Part shown: one piece after another, positions 33,258 through 42,649 of the stretch
Position numbering within the stretch: the first letter of the stretch is position 1
Layout: every line of letters begins with the position of its first letter
Assembly (NCBI RefSeq): GCF_001687365.1
Contig: NZ_LGLV01000021.1
Location: 51,217 to 115,216, forward strand
DNA: 64,000 nucleotides
Source: Pararhizobium polonicum
Lineage (GTDB): Bacteria > Pseudomonadota > Alphaproteobacteria > Rhizobiales > Rhizobiaceae
Reading direction: 5' to 3'
Program-made: the position numbers and the translations under genes
The notes under the pieces: generated by a model
Database searches by the model: none
Seen by the model: the letters and a program-made list of their open reading frames with translations, nothing else
Told to the model about the DNA's origin: nothing

Positions 33258-34252
33258 TTGGTGCTACCGCCTTGCAGTCTGATGCGCGGGTCGAGGAAGG
33301 CGAGGGCGATGTCCGATATCAGCACTCCGATTACGGTGAGGAAGGCCAGGAACATCAGGAATGAGCCGGCGAGATACATGTCCTGACTTTGCAACGCTTT
33401 TATCAGCATCGGCCCCGTTGTTTCGAGAGATAGCACGATGGCGGTGATTTCTGCGCCGGAAATGATCGCCGGCAGGATCGAGCCGATATCCGAGATGAAG
33501 AAGTTAAGTGCCATGCGCAGCGGATATTTGACCAGTGCGCGGAACGGATGCAAGCCCTTGGCATGCGCAGTCACGACATATTGTTTTTGCAGCTCGTCGA
33601 GCAGATTGGCGCGCAGCCGCCGGATCATGCCGGCGGTACCGGCGGTACCGACGATCAGCACCGGTATCCAGAGATGTTCGAGGATCGACTTTGCCTTTTC
33701 CCAGCTCATCGGCTCTGCCAGGTATTTTTGATCCATCAGGTGGCCGATGGAGGTGCCAAACCAGATATTGGCGAAATACATCAGGATCAGCGCGAACATG
33801 AAATTCGGAATGGCGATGCCGATCAGGCCGACGAACGTCAGCCCGTAGTCGCCCCAGCTGTATTGATGGGTGGCCGAATAGATGCCGATCGGGAAGGCGA
33901 TGAGCCAGGTGAACAGGATGGTGACGAAGGAGACCAGAACCGTCAGCCAGAGCCGGTCGCCGACCACCTCGTTGACCGGCAGCTGATATTCGAAGGAATA
34001 GCCGTAGTCGCCGTGCAACAGGCCCGTTGCCCAATGGAAATAGCGTATTACCGGCGGCTGGTCGAAGCCGTATTCCTTGCGCAACGCGTCGATCTCGGCG
34101 GTGTCCACGGCTTCGCCCTGGGCGCGCAGTTCGGCAATGTAGCTCTCGAAGTAATCGCCCGGCGGCAGTTCGATGATCGTGAAAACCAGCGCGGAAATGA
34201 TGACGAGGGTCGGGATCATCGCCAGGATACGCCAGAAAATGTAACGCAACAT
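33254..34252 (-). CDS. Peptide/nickel-type ABC transporter permease (OppB/YejB type)
   Basis: 332 residues with six membrane helices. The N-terminal helix IFWRILAMIPTLVIISALVF and the loop KQYVVTAHAKGLHPFRALVK are characteristic of OppB. The periplasmic insert EYGFDQPPVIRYFHWATGLL is also family-typical. It lies two bases after the binding-protein gene and overlaps OppC by four bases. The substrate class (peptide, glycoside or other) cannot be told from the permease. Confidence 0.92.
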   Translation of the reverse strand: MLRYIFWRILAMIPTLVIISALVFTIIELPPGDYFESYIAELRAQGEAVDTAEIDALRKEYGFDQPPVIRYFHWATGLLHGDYGYSFEYQLPVNEVVGDRLWLTVLVSFVTILFTWLIAFPIGIYSATHQYSWGDYGLTFVGLIGIAIPNFMFALILMYFANIWFGTSIGHLMDQKYLAEPMSWEKAKSILEHLWIPVLIVGTAGTAGMIRRLRANLLDELQKQYVVTAHAKGLHPFRALVKYPLRMALNFFISDIGSILPAIISGAEITAIVLSLETTGPMLIKALQSQDMYLAGSFLMFLAFLTVIGVLISDIALAFLDPRIRLQGGSTK

Positions 34253-34254
34253 GG

Positions 34255-36156
34255 TCAGCTAACCTCTTCGCTGTACCAGAACGTGTCTGGCATATAGACC
34301 CCGAGATAACAGGTCGGGACGAAGCCGTAGAGGCCTTGTTGGGGAATGTTGCGGATATAGGCGGAATGCATGACCGGCTGCAGCGTTGCGTTGACGATGC
34401 CGATCGAAAAGACGCTCTGCGTATAGATTTCCAGCATTTCATGCCAGATGCGCGTGCGTTCTTCGGTGTTGGCCGTCTTGCGCCATTGCTTCACGAGATC
34501 GATCAGCCGGATGGCTTCCGGCAATTCCGGCGCTGTTCCGTTTTGCTCGATGGAGAGATAGTACATGCCCCAGGAGGGCCATTGAAACTGGTCGTCTCTG
34601 CTGGGCGCCAGATCGCCCGGGTTCATATCGGCGGTGGGCACGCCGTTTTCGAGGCCCGACCACATCGACATCATGATCTCGCCGCTCATCGTGCGGCTGC
34701 TGAAAACGTCGCGTTGCGAGGTCTTGATAAAGAGGGCGAGACCGACTTTCGCCCAATGGTCCTTGATGAGTTCCAGGACATCGGTCTCAAGCGTGCTCTC
34801 GCCGGATGTTTCGACGATGATCTGCGCCTCGCGCCCGTCGGGAAGGAGGCGGATGCCGTCGCCGTTGCGTTGGGTCAGTCCCACCTCGTCGAGCAGCGCA
34901 TTGGCCTGATCGGGATCGTGGCTGGCCCAGGCGGAAGCATATTCAGGCTTGAAAAGCGGGCTCTCCGGCAGGATCGTGTCCGAGCTTTCCCTGGCGAGGC
35001 CATAGAAGCTCACCATGTTGATCTCACGCCGGTCGATGGCCAGCGAAAGCGCACGCCGCACACGCTTATCCCAGAACAGGTCGCGCCAGACCTTGTCGGC
35101 ACAATTCAGGTTCGGCAGCAGGGCGAGGCGAGACCCTTGCGTTCTCTTCCAGAGCTTGACCTTTACCGGATAGCGTTTTTCGGCATCCTTGAAAAACGCG
35201 TAATCGGAAAAATCGACGCCGGTGGACTGAAGATCCGTTTCTCCCGCGCCGGTCTTGGCTGCGATGATTTCGGACGAGCTTATATTGAGCAGGAAGCGGT
35301 CGATATACGGCAGCTGCAGCCCGTTTTCATCGACCCGGTGGAAGAACGGATTGCGCTCGAAGACGAACTGTTCGGCTGGCGGGGCCGTGCGGGGGATCCA
35401 GGGGTCGAGCGACGGCAGCTCGGGATTTTCCGGCCGGTATTGCCGCGACATCTTGATGTGCAGATCGGCCCATTTCTTGACGCGGTAGCGCTTCATCAAG
35501 GCCGAGAGGCGGAAATCATCCTGATACTTCTTATGAAAATGCCGCATATAGGCTGACGGCATCAGGATGACGACCGGCGACGCGGCCGCAAGGCCGGGCA
35601 GGAAGTCCGGGTTCGGGGTGGCCCAGGTGTAGCGAACCGTCAGGTTGTCGATCACCTCGAAAACAGGCCCCTCGCCATTGGCCAGAAGCTCGCGCTGAAT
35701 GCCGCCCTTGCGCAGATCCTTGTTGAGGATGACGTCTTCCCACGTATAGCGGAAATCCTCAGACGTCAGATAGCTGCCATTCGACCATCGGTGGCCATCG
35801 CGGATCTTGAACGTGAAAATCCGGCCTTCCTGGACGTCGAAGCTTTCGAGAATGTCGGGCTGGAATTTCAGGTCCTCGGTGTAGCCGACCAGACGGGCAT
35901 AGCCGTTGATCGTCATCATCCGGATGTCTTTCTGACTGCCGATCAGCATGCGGACCGTGCCGCCGTATTTGCCGGGTTGCCGGCCCATGGCGGCAAGGTT
36001 GATACGGCGCGGGTTTTTCGGGAGGCGATCCTTGAGGTCGGGAAGCGCCTGGGCGCGCAGGTAAGGCCGCAGAAACGGTGGCTCCGGGGCCGCGCGCGCA
36101 AGGCCGGGCAACAGCGCGGAGGCCATAAGGCCAAGGGTGGTTCGCCGGGTGATCAC
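34255..36156 (-). CDS. Family 5 extracellular substrate-binding protein, Tat-type signal
   Basis: 633 residues from GTG 36156, overlapping the ATPase stop as GTGA. The N-terminus ITRRTTLGLMASALLPGLAR carries a twin-arginine pattern and a hydrophobic core, so Tat export is likely. The SBP_bac_5 domain shows FKIRDGHRWSNGSYLTSEDF and RRALSLAIDRREINMVSFYG. It is longer than typical DppA/OppA proteins (about 540). The ligand is unknown. It shares an operon with glycosyltransferases, so an oligosaccharide or glycosylated ligand is as plausible as a peptide. Confidence 0.88.
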   Translation of the reverse strand: MITRRTTLGLMASALLPGLARAAPEPPFLRPYLRAQALPDLKDRLPKNPRRINLAAMGRQPGKYGGTVRMLIGSQKDIRMMTINGYARLVGYTEDLKFQPDILESFDVQEGRIFTFKIRDGHRWSNGSYLTSEDFRYTWEDVILNKDLRKGGIQRELLANGEGPVFEVIDNLTVRYTWATPNPDFLPGLAAASPVVILMPSAYMRHFHKKYQDDFRLSALMKRYRVKKWADLHIKMSRQYRPENPELPSLDPWIPRTAPPAEQFVFERNPFFHRVDENGLQLPYIDRFLLNISSSEIIAAKTGAGETDLQSTGVDFSDYAFFKDAEKRYPVKVKLWKRTQGSRLALLPNLNCADKVWRDLFWDKRVRRALSLAIDRREINMVSFYGLARESSDTILPESPLFKPEYASAWASHDPDQANALLDEVGLTQRNGDGIRLLPDGREAQIIVETSGESTLETDVLELIKDHWAKVGLALFIKTSQRDVFSSRTMSGEIMMSMWSGLENGVPTADMNPGDLAPSRDDQFQWPSWGMYYLSIEQNGTAPELPEAIRLIDLVKQWRKTANTEERTRIWHEMLEIYTQSVFSIGIVNATLQPVMHSAYIRNIPQQGLYGFVPTCYLGVYMPDTFWYSEEVS

Positions 36157-38054
36157 GATACGAGCTCCCTGACATCGGCGGTTTTTCGCGCCAGAACAAG
36201 ATGGCCGTTGCCGAGGTCCGCCGTCGTGAGAACGCCGACATCGCCGTCATCGGAAAACTGCTTGCCCCAGCTGCGCTTGTCGGACGCGCCGCTCGGATTG
36301 AGCATGGAAAAGTTGAGCGGCCGGTCGAGATCGGGGAAGGGCACGGCGGCCAGCAGCGATTTCGTATAGGGGTGAACCGGCGCTTCCATCAGTGTCTCGC
36401 GCGGGGCGATCTCGACGATGCGGCCGCCGCACATCACCGCGATCCGGTCGGCCATGTAATCGACGACGGCAAGGTTGTGCGAGATGAACAGGTAGGTCAG
36501 CCCCAGTTCCTTCTGCAGATCCTTCAACAGGTTGAGGATCTGCGCCTGAACCGAAACATCGAGTGCCGAGACCGGCTCGTCGCAGATCAACAGGTCGGGC
36601 CCGAGCGCCAGCGCCCTGGCGATGCCGATGCGCTGGCGCTGGCCGCCGGAAAAGCTGTGGGGATAACGATTGAGATGGCGTTCGTTGAGGCCGATGGCCT
36701 TGAGCAGCGCCTTGACCGTCTCGAGGCGCGACTTGCCGCTGCCGCGTCCATGGATTTCGAGCGGTTCGCTGAGGATGTTCTGCACGGTCATGCGCGGCGA
36801 CAGCGAGGAGACCGGATCCTGGAAAACCATCTGCATCTTGGTGCGCAGCGCCTGCAGCCCGGGGCCATCCGCTTTCAGCACATCGATCGGGCCGTCGCTG
36901 CTGTCGAGCATGATCGCGCCTTCGTCCGGCGTTATGGCCCGCATCAGGATCTTGCTGAGCGTGGTCTTGCCGCAGCCGCTTTCGCCCACCAGCCCGAGAC
37001 ATTCGCCGCGCATGATATCGAAGCTGACGCCATCGACCGCCTTGGTTGCCGGCGCGGTCTCCTTGGCCAGCCAGTTCGATTTGCGGGTGGTGAAGGTCTT
37101 GCTGACGTTGCGCACCGACAGCAGGATTTCCGGCTTCAGGGCTTCGTCGGCCGCGACGATCTTGTTCTTTCCCAGCAGATTGCTCGTGTTCACCGGAACC
37201 TCGCGCAGCGCCTTCAGGCGCTCGCCCGGTTTCATGTCGAAATGCGGCACGGCGGCCATCAGGCCCTTGAGATAGGGATGCGACGGCCGTCGGAAAATCG
37301 CCTCGACCGGTCCGGCCTCCATGATCTCGCCGTGGTAGATCACCACCACTTCGTCGGCCACATTGGCGACCACGCCGAGATCGTGGGTGATCAGCAGCAT
37401 GGCCATGTTCAGCTTGGTCTGCAGCCCGCGCAACAGCTGCAGGATCTGCGCCTGGATGGTGACGTCGAGCGCGGTCGTCGGCTCGTCGGCGATCAGGAGC
37501 GAGGGATTGCAGATCAGCGCCATGGCGATCATGGCGCGCTGGCGCATGCCGCCCGACAATTCGAACGGGTACATGTCGAAGGCCCGCGCCGGCTTGGAGA
37601 AACCGACCAGCCCGAGCATTTCCTCGGTGCGCTCGCGCCGTTCGCGCCCGGACATGTCCGTGTGGATTTTCAGGGATTCGCTGATCTGGTTGCCGATCGT
37701 ATGCAGCGGCGACAGCGAGGTCATCGGCTCCTGGAAGATCTTGCCGATGCGATTGCCGCGCAGGTTGCGGATTTCCCGTCCGTCGCGCGGCATCGCGAGC
37801 AGGTCGGCCGGCCGTTCCTGGGTCGCCGGATCGCAGAAGAGGATACGGCCGCTGCATGTGGCGGACTTCGGCAGGATGCCCATCACGGCCTGGCTGATGA
37901 CGGATTTGCCTGATCCGGACTCGCCGACAAGCGCTGTTACCTTGCCCGGCAGCACGCGCAGGCTGGCTTTGCGCACGGCATCGAGCTGTCCGCCGAGCAT
38001 CGCGAACGAGATACTCAGATCCTCGATCCGCAACAAGTCCGCGCCTGAATTCAT
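36153..38054 (-). CDS. Fused dual ATPase of a peptide/nickel-type ABC importer (DppD-DppF fusion, YejF type)
   Basis: 633 residues with two complete ATPase domains. The first (about 8-280) has Walker A GESGSGKS, signature LSGGMRQRAM and Walker B LLIADEPTTALD. The second (about 315-590) has GESGCGKT, FSGGQRQRIG and LLICDEPVSALD. Each domain is followed by the oligopeptide-type C-terminal segment (HPYLKGLMAAVP; HPYTKSLLAAVP). It is the first gene of the minus-strand operon. The promoter should lie in 38055-38313, where a CTATAT-like element is visible but not convincing. Confidence 0.93.
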   Translation of the reverse strand: MNSGADLLRIEDLSISFAMLGGQLDAVRKASLRVLPGKVTALVGESGSGKSVISQAVMGILPKSATCSGRILFCDPATQERPADLLAMPRDGREIRNLRGNRIGKIFQEPMTSLSPLHTIGNQISESLKIHTDMSGRERRERTEEMLGLVGFSKPARAFDMYPFELSGGMRQRAMIAMALICNPSLLIADEPTTALDVTIQAQILQLLRGLQTKLNMAMLLITHDLGVVANVADEVVVIYHGEIMEAGPVEAIFRRPSHPYLKGLMAAVPHFDMKPGERLKALREVPVNTSNLLGKNKIVAADEALKPEILLSVRNVSKTFTTRKSNWLAKETAPATKAVDGVSFDIMRGECLGLVGESGCGKTTLSKILMRAITPDEGAIMLDSSDGPIDVLKADGPGLQALRTKMQMVFQDPVSSLSPRMTVQNILSEPLEIHGRGSGKSRLETVKALLKAIGLNERHLNRYPHSFSGGQRQRIGIARALALGPDLLICDEPVSALDVSVQAQILNLLKDLQKELGLTYLFISHNLAVVDYMADRIAVMCGGRIVEIAPRETLMEAPVHPYTKSLLAAVPFPDLDRPLNFSMLNPSGASDKRSWGKQFSDDGDVGVLTTADLGNGHLVLARKTADVRELVS

Positions 38055-38313
38055 GCCAGCAGGTGTCCTTGTTTCATGCGGCTCGCGTTCAGGCGGAGCT
38101 CGCTTCCGGGTAGAAGCCCGGCTTCCTCAAGAGGAGACTAGCGCACGGAAATTGGCGTGTCCATGACCTGCGGCTGCTAAAGTGCGCGCGCAGATATGGC
38201 CGCGGCGGCGAAGCCACCACGGACACAGAAAATATAGTCATTCGAACGGGATGCTTCCGTTTCGCGTCCCGTGGCGGCAATCGGCGCGGATTGTGCGCCG
38301 GCTGCCTCGATCT

Positions 38314-39663
38314 TTACTGCAGCAGCTTGTTCCAGATGAGGTCGCGCGGCTGCGGTTTCTTGCTGTTGCGATAGAGCAGCATGAGCTGCTCTGCCTCCGA
38401 CCGGGTCTCCAGCGACCGGTTCGGCATGGCCTCGCCATTGTCCAGCTTCATGTTCTCCTCGCCGGGCAGAAGCACGGTCACCTTCTGACGCACGCCGCGC
38501 AGTTTTTCCTGGCCGAGCTTCACCCAGTCGCCGCCGCAATAGGTGGCGAAAGCCTGGCTGGCAACGATCGGCTGGGCATATTTCTTCGTCAGCCCCTGCA
38601 GGCGTTCCACTTCGTTGACCGCCGCGCCGAAGGCGGAAAACGTCAGGCGGTCCTTGAGGCCGACATTGCCGAACATGACGTTGCCGACATGCAGCCCGAT
38701 GCCGTAGTTGACATCGCCAAGCCCCTGCCGCCGGCGATCGGCATTGAGTTCCGCCATATGGGCCGTTGCCTGACGAACCGCGGCCATGGCGGCTAGAGCC
38801 GCGACCTGGGACGGCTCCCGGTGACGGCCGCAGGGATAGACGGCGAGAAATCCGTCGCCGACGAAACTGAGGATTTCGCCGCCGTTGCGGCTGAACGGGC
38901 TGGCGATCGCGTCGAAGAACTGGTTGAGCGTATCGATATAGACCTGCCGGCCCTCCTTTTCCGCAAGCACCGTCGATTGCCGCATGTCCACCATCACCAA
39001 AGCGGCCCGGATGGTTTCGCCATCGCCGCGCCGGGTCTGGCCGGACAGCACGCGCTTGCCGGCATTTTCGCCCAGATAGGTGGTGAGCATGTTGTCGGCC
39101 AGCTTGCCGAGAACGGCCATCTTGGCCGCCACGGCCAGGTTGTTCTGGATGCGCAGCAGCGCCTCGATGACATTGTCGCTGAAGCCGCCATAGGCATCGG
39201 TGGACCAGGAGCCGATCATGCCCTGGCCGGAGGTGACGCCAAAGGACTGGACGAAGGCGATATAATCGGTGGTGCCGATTTCCTTCAGGTCGTCGAAGAT
39301 CGGAAATTCGGAAGGCGCCGTGGGATCGATCTGCCGGCGCAGGTGATCGAGGTTGTTGCTCAGCAGGTAATAATAGGGGCTTTGCAGAAAACGGTCCGGC
39401 TTGTCGTCGGTGGGCTCGGCGCGATAGCCTTCGACGGTGACACCCTGGCCACGCAGCCAGGTGAAGCCGAGCGCATCATAGAGCGGGTGCAGCATCGAAA
39501 AGCTCAGGTGGACGCGATTGAGCGGCAGGCCGGCGGCCGCCAGCCTTTCGCAAAACCCCGTGACGACAGTTTCGAGCGTTTCACCATTGAGGGCGGCCTG
39601 CTGCAGCCAGTTCGATACGCGGTCCAGCAGCTGGGTGGAAACATTCATCTTGTGGATGTTCAT
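38314..39663 (-). CDS. Class III adenylate/guanylate cyclase-domain protein
   Basis: 449 residues from ATG 39663 (ATG 39648 is also possible). No membrane helix is seen. Residues 1-205 are a GAF-like or unknown sensory region shared with other rhizobial cyclases. The catalytic domain spans about 215-395. The metal-binding Asp226 (MVDMRQST) and Asp270 (FVGDGF) and the transition-state pair Asn350 and Arg354 (VNEVERL) are kept. The purine-selecting Lys and Asp/Thr positions are both Ser (Ser266 in EILSFVGD, Ser343 in TFSAFG). It probably makes a cyclic nucleotide, but which one cannot be predicted. Confidence 0.85.
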   Translation of the reverse strand: MNIHKMNVSTQLLDRVSNWLQQAALNGETLETVVTGFCERLAAAGLPLNRVHLSFSMLHPLYDALGFTWLRGQGVTVEGYRAEPTDDKPDRFLQSPYYYLLSNNLDHLRRQIDPTAPSEFPIFDDLKEIGTTDYIAFVQSFGVTSGQGMIGSWSTDAYGGFSDNVIEALLRIQNNLAVAAKMAVLGKLADNMLTTYLGENAGKRVLSGQTRRGDGETIRAALVMVDMRQSTVLAEKEGRQVYIDTLNQFFDAIASPFSRNGGEILSFVGDGFLAVYPCGRHREPSQVAALAAMAAVRQATAHMAELNADRRRQGLGDVNYGIGLHVGNVMFGNVGLKDRLTFSAFGAAVNEVERLQGLTKKYAQPIVASQAFATYCGGDWVKLGQEKLRGVRQKVTVLLPGEENMKLDNGEAMPNRSLETRSEAEQLMLLYRNSKKPQPRDLIWNKLLQ

Positions 39664-39929
39664 CGCGTGACGTGTCGCTTTCTCGCCGAAATTCCAGGGA
39701 TCGAGGGAATATCCAGTCTGCTTCGTGGTGGACCGGGCGCTCGCACCTTGATGGATATAAGTGGTGATATCGGCAAAACCAGATTCAGCGCCGACAAAAA
39801 TTGGAGAATTGTTCCGGCCGCAGCGGAATGCGCAATCGGGGCGGTCCTTGACACCCGGTCATTTTATCCTCAACTGACCTGCATCAGCAAAGGCGCCTGC
39901 GCGCGTCACGATCAGTCGAGACCATTCAT

Positions 39930-41273
39930 TTGACCGTCCATTCTTCCCTGAGCGAGACCCTCCTTTCGAAGATCGCAGACCGCAGCGCCCATGCCGGTGT
40001 CATCGGGCTCGGCTACGTTGGCCTGCCGCTGGCGATCACCGTTGCCCGCAACGGGTTCACCGTGACCGGCTTCGATATCGACCCGCAGAAGATCGTCGCC
40101 ATCGATGCGGGGCGCTCCTATATCGAGGCCGTGCCGGATGCGGTGCTGGCTACGGAGACGGCTGAAGGCCGCTTCCGGGCAACGACCGATTTCAGCCAGC
40201 TTGCGGCTTGCGATGTCATCGTCATCTGCGTGCCGACGCCGCTGACGAAGCATCGCGATCCGGATCTTTCCTTCATCACCAGGACCTGCGACCGTATTGC
40301 CCGAACGCTGAGGCCCGGCCAGTTGATCGTGCTGGAATCGACCACCTATCCCGGCACGACGGACGAGGTCGTGCGGCCGATCCTTGAAAAGACCGGCTTG
40401 AAATCGGGCCAGGATTTCTTCCTTGGCTTCTCGCCGGAGCGCGAGGACCCCGGCAACCGCGATTTCCATACGTCGAGCATCCCGAAGGTCGTGGCCGGCG
40501 ACGGCGCTGATGCGGCCGGATTGATGCAAGCCTTCTACGGCGCCGTCGTCCAGACGGTCGTGCCGGTGTCGTCGCCGGCCACGGCCGAGGCGGTGAAGCT
40601 GACGGAGAACATTTTCCGCGCGGTCAACATCGCCCTCGTCAACGAATTGAAGGTGGTTTACGAGGCGATGGGCATCGACATCTGGGAAGTGATCGACGCG
40701 GCCAAGACCAAGCCCTTCGGTTACATGCCGTTTTATCCCGGCCCCGGTCTCGGCGGCCACTGCATTCCGATCGATCCTTTTTACCTCACCTGGAAGTCAC
40801 GGGAATTTGAATTGCCGACCCGCTTTATCGAGCTTGCCGGCGAAATCAATTCGGCGATGCCGCGCCATGTCGTCGGCCGGCTCGCCGAAGCGCTGGATAT
40901 CCATCTCGGCAAGGCGCTCAGCCGGTCGCGCGTCCTGGTGATCGGCTTGGCCTACAAGAAGAACGTGCCGGATATCCGCGAAAGCCCGTCGCTGAAACTG
41001 ATCGAACTGATCGAGGAACGCGGCGGCATTGCTGCCTATCACGATCCGCATGTCGCCGAAATTCCGAAGACCCGCGAATATATGGCGCTGAAGGGGCGGA
41101 CGTCGGTGCCGCTGGACGAACAGTCGGTGCAAGCCTTCGATGCCGTCCTGATCGCCACCGACCACGATGCGGTTGATTATGCGGCACTGGCCCGCTGGGC
41201 ACCACTCATCGTCGATACGCGCAATGCCTTTGCCCGCCGCAATATCGAAGGCGGCCTGATCCTCAAGGCGTAG
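39930..41273 (+). CDS. UDP-N-acetylglucosamine 6-dehydrogenase-like nucleotide-sugar dehydrogenase (WbpA type)
   Basis: 447 residues from TTG 39930, the only start that keeps the full N-terminus. The NAD-binding loop is GVIGLGYVGLPLA. Catalytic Cys278 lies in GPGLGGHCIPIDPFYL, preceded by KPFGYMPFYP, the pattern of the WbpA/VipA group that oxidises UDP-HexNAc to the uronic acid. The middle domain carries EAVKLTENIFRAVNIAL. It makes an acidic sugar donor for surface glycans and fits the nearby glycosyltransferases. A TTGACA at 39848-39853 may be part of its promoter. The last 11 bases overlap the convergent DUF3095 gene. Confidence 0.9.
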   Translation: MTVHSSLSETLLSKIADRSAHAGVIGLGYVGLPLAITVARNGFTVTGFDIDPQKIVAIDAGRSYIEAVPDAVLATETAEGRFRATTDFSQLAACDVIVICVPTPLTKHRDPDLSFITRTCDRIARTLRPGQLIVLESTTYPGTTDEVVRPILEKTGLKSGQDFFLGFSPEREDPGNRDFHTSSIPKVVAGDGADAAGLMQAFYGAVVQTVVPVSSPATAEAVKLTENIFRAVNIALVNELKVVYEAMGIDIWEVIDAAKTKPFGYMPFYPGPGLGGHCIPIDPFYLTWKSREFELPTRFIELAGEINSAMPRHVVGRLAEALDIHLGKALSRSRVLVIGLAYKKNVPDIRESPSLKLIELIEERGGIAAYHDPHVAEIPKTREYMALKGRTSVPLDEQSVQAFDAVLIATDHDAVDYAALARWAPLIVDTRNAFARRNIEGGLILKA

Positions 41274-42429
41274 GCGCGGCCGCCATCTGCTTTTTCAGCC
41301 GGCTGGCGGCCATGGCGTAGCCGCCGGCGGCGCCGTCGATGAAATGCATGTGATCGTGGCTGAGCGGCGTCGGCACGATGCAGGTCATCAGCGCCGAATC
41401 CTGGCGGTGCAGACCGAAGCGGCAAATGCCTGCCTTGGCCGCGTCCTCCAGCAGGGCTTCGATCTGGCGCAGCCTTTCCGGGTCGACGTCGATCGTCATT
41501 TTCAGGCCATCGTCGAATTTGCGGAAATCGGTGTTGCGCGAGACGCTGCGGCGGTATTCCTGCGGATCGAAATTGCCGAGCTTCAGCCCGAAGCGATAGA
41601 GGCCGGCGACGAGCAGATATTGCGCAAGAATGAAAAGCCGGTGGATAAAGCGTTTTCCCTTGGGCGCGGTTTTTGCCTCGGCCGACAGTCCGGCCGCCGA
41701 CAGTCCGATCTGCGGTCCCTCGGCGGCGACCGGGTGACCGTCGCGCTCCTCGCCGGCAGCAAGCGCGACGACCTTCGAAATCAGCGACTGAAATGGCCTG
41801 TAGTTCAAAGGATCGGCCGGAACCGCGATGATCGAGACGATGTCGCCGTGCCGGGACGGGATCGGGTTCCATCGGCAGGAGAGGCCTGTGAGGTCGGGCC
41901 GTGCGCCCGGCGGTGCGGGGGGAACGGCAAACAGGCCTTCCTTCATGCGGGCTTCCGCCCAGCTGGAACCGCCGCCGGCAAACATGGCATAGGAGACATC
42001 CGGATTGACCTGGAAGCGCGCGACGCGCACCTCGAGGCCAGCAGCGATGACATCGGCGACGGGAACGAGTGCGGCGCGCAGCGTCAGCTGCAGCTCCTCG
42101 CCCACCCAGTTCTGGACGGCGGCGAGCGCGTCGCGGGCTTTTTCCACGCCCGATGGCGGGACGGCAACGAGGGCACCGTCCCCACCGAAGACGAAGGGAA
42201 GGTCGTTTTTGCCGAGCGCATTGAGAACAGCGGAGATGACGCTGGCGCCGGCCATGTTGACGGCCTTGTAACGCCCGGTCTCGATCGCGCCGGTCGAATC
42301 GACGATATCGGCGGTCGCCAGGGCCCAGTCGGCAGGCAATGCCCGATAGTTCCCGCTGTCGGCGACGCCTTCGAACTCGACGAAGACCGGAAGCGCGCTG
42401 AAAAATGTTTCGCTGGAAAGCTGGCTCAT
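41263..42429 (-). CDS. DUF3095 family protein (nucleotide-cyclase-like fold)
   Basis: 388 residues. The N-terminal half has cyclase-like metal motifs: LATADIVDSTGAIETG with Asp41, and FVFGGDGALVAV with Asp84, spaced as in class III cyclases. The Asn and Arg transition-state residues were not identified. The C-terminal half (about 265-388) contains RFGLKLGNFDPQEYRRSV, typical of DUF3095. The activity is not established for the family. It converges on the UDP-sugar dehydrogenase with an 11-base overlap and lies 1.6 kb from a true class III cyclase gene. Confidence 0.82.
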   Translation of the reverse strand: MSQLSSETFFSALPVFVEFEGVADSGNYRALPADWALATADIVDSTGAIETGRYKAVNMAGASVISAVLNALGKNDLPFVFGGDGALVAVPPSGVEKARDALAAVQNWVGEELQLTLRAALVPVADVIAAGLEVRVARFQVNPDVSYAMFAGGGSSWAEARMKEGLFAVPPAPPGARPDLTGLSCRWNPIPSRHGDIVSIIAVPADPLNYRPFQSLISKVVALAAGEERDGHPVAAEGPQIGLSAAGLSAEAKTAPKGKRFIHRLFILAQYLLVAGLYRFGLKLGNFDPQEYRRSVSRNTDFRKFDDGLKMTIDVDPERLRQIEALLEDAAKAGICRFGLHRQDSALMTCIVPTPLSHDHMHFIDGAAGGYAMAASRLKKQMAAAPTP

Positions 42430-42649
42430 GCAACCAGGCTAACATATTCGCGCAGGGCAGGCGACGGCGGTTCGACAGCCGGGGATGGCGAAATACGGGC
42501 AGGGGAACATATCGGCCGCGCACCACGTGACGGTTGAATTCACCGCGAATTTACCGCTGTCATGGTCGACCCGTCGTGTTGCCGCGTGTTAAGCGGGGTG
42601 AACCCCTCTGATTTGGGCCATGTGATTTGGAATGGATGGATAGAGTTAG

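Noticed and set aside
36201..37913. 570-codon plus-strand open frame opposite the fused importer ATPase
   Set aside because: It is an antisense shadow of a high-GC gene. The minus-strand frame has two complete sets of ABC motifs, and the plus-strand product is low-complexity and matches nothing known to me.
39848..39853. TTGACA before the UDP-sugar dehydrogenase as a full promoter
   Set aside because: No acceptable -10 element is seen 16-18 bases downstream, so it is mentioned in the gene entry only.
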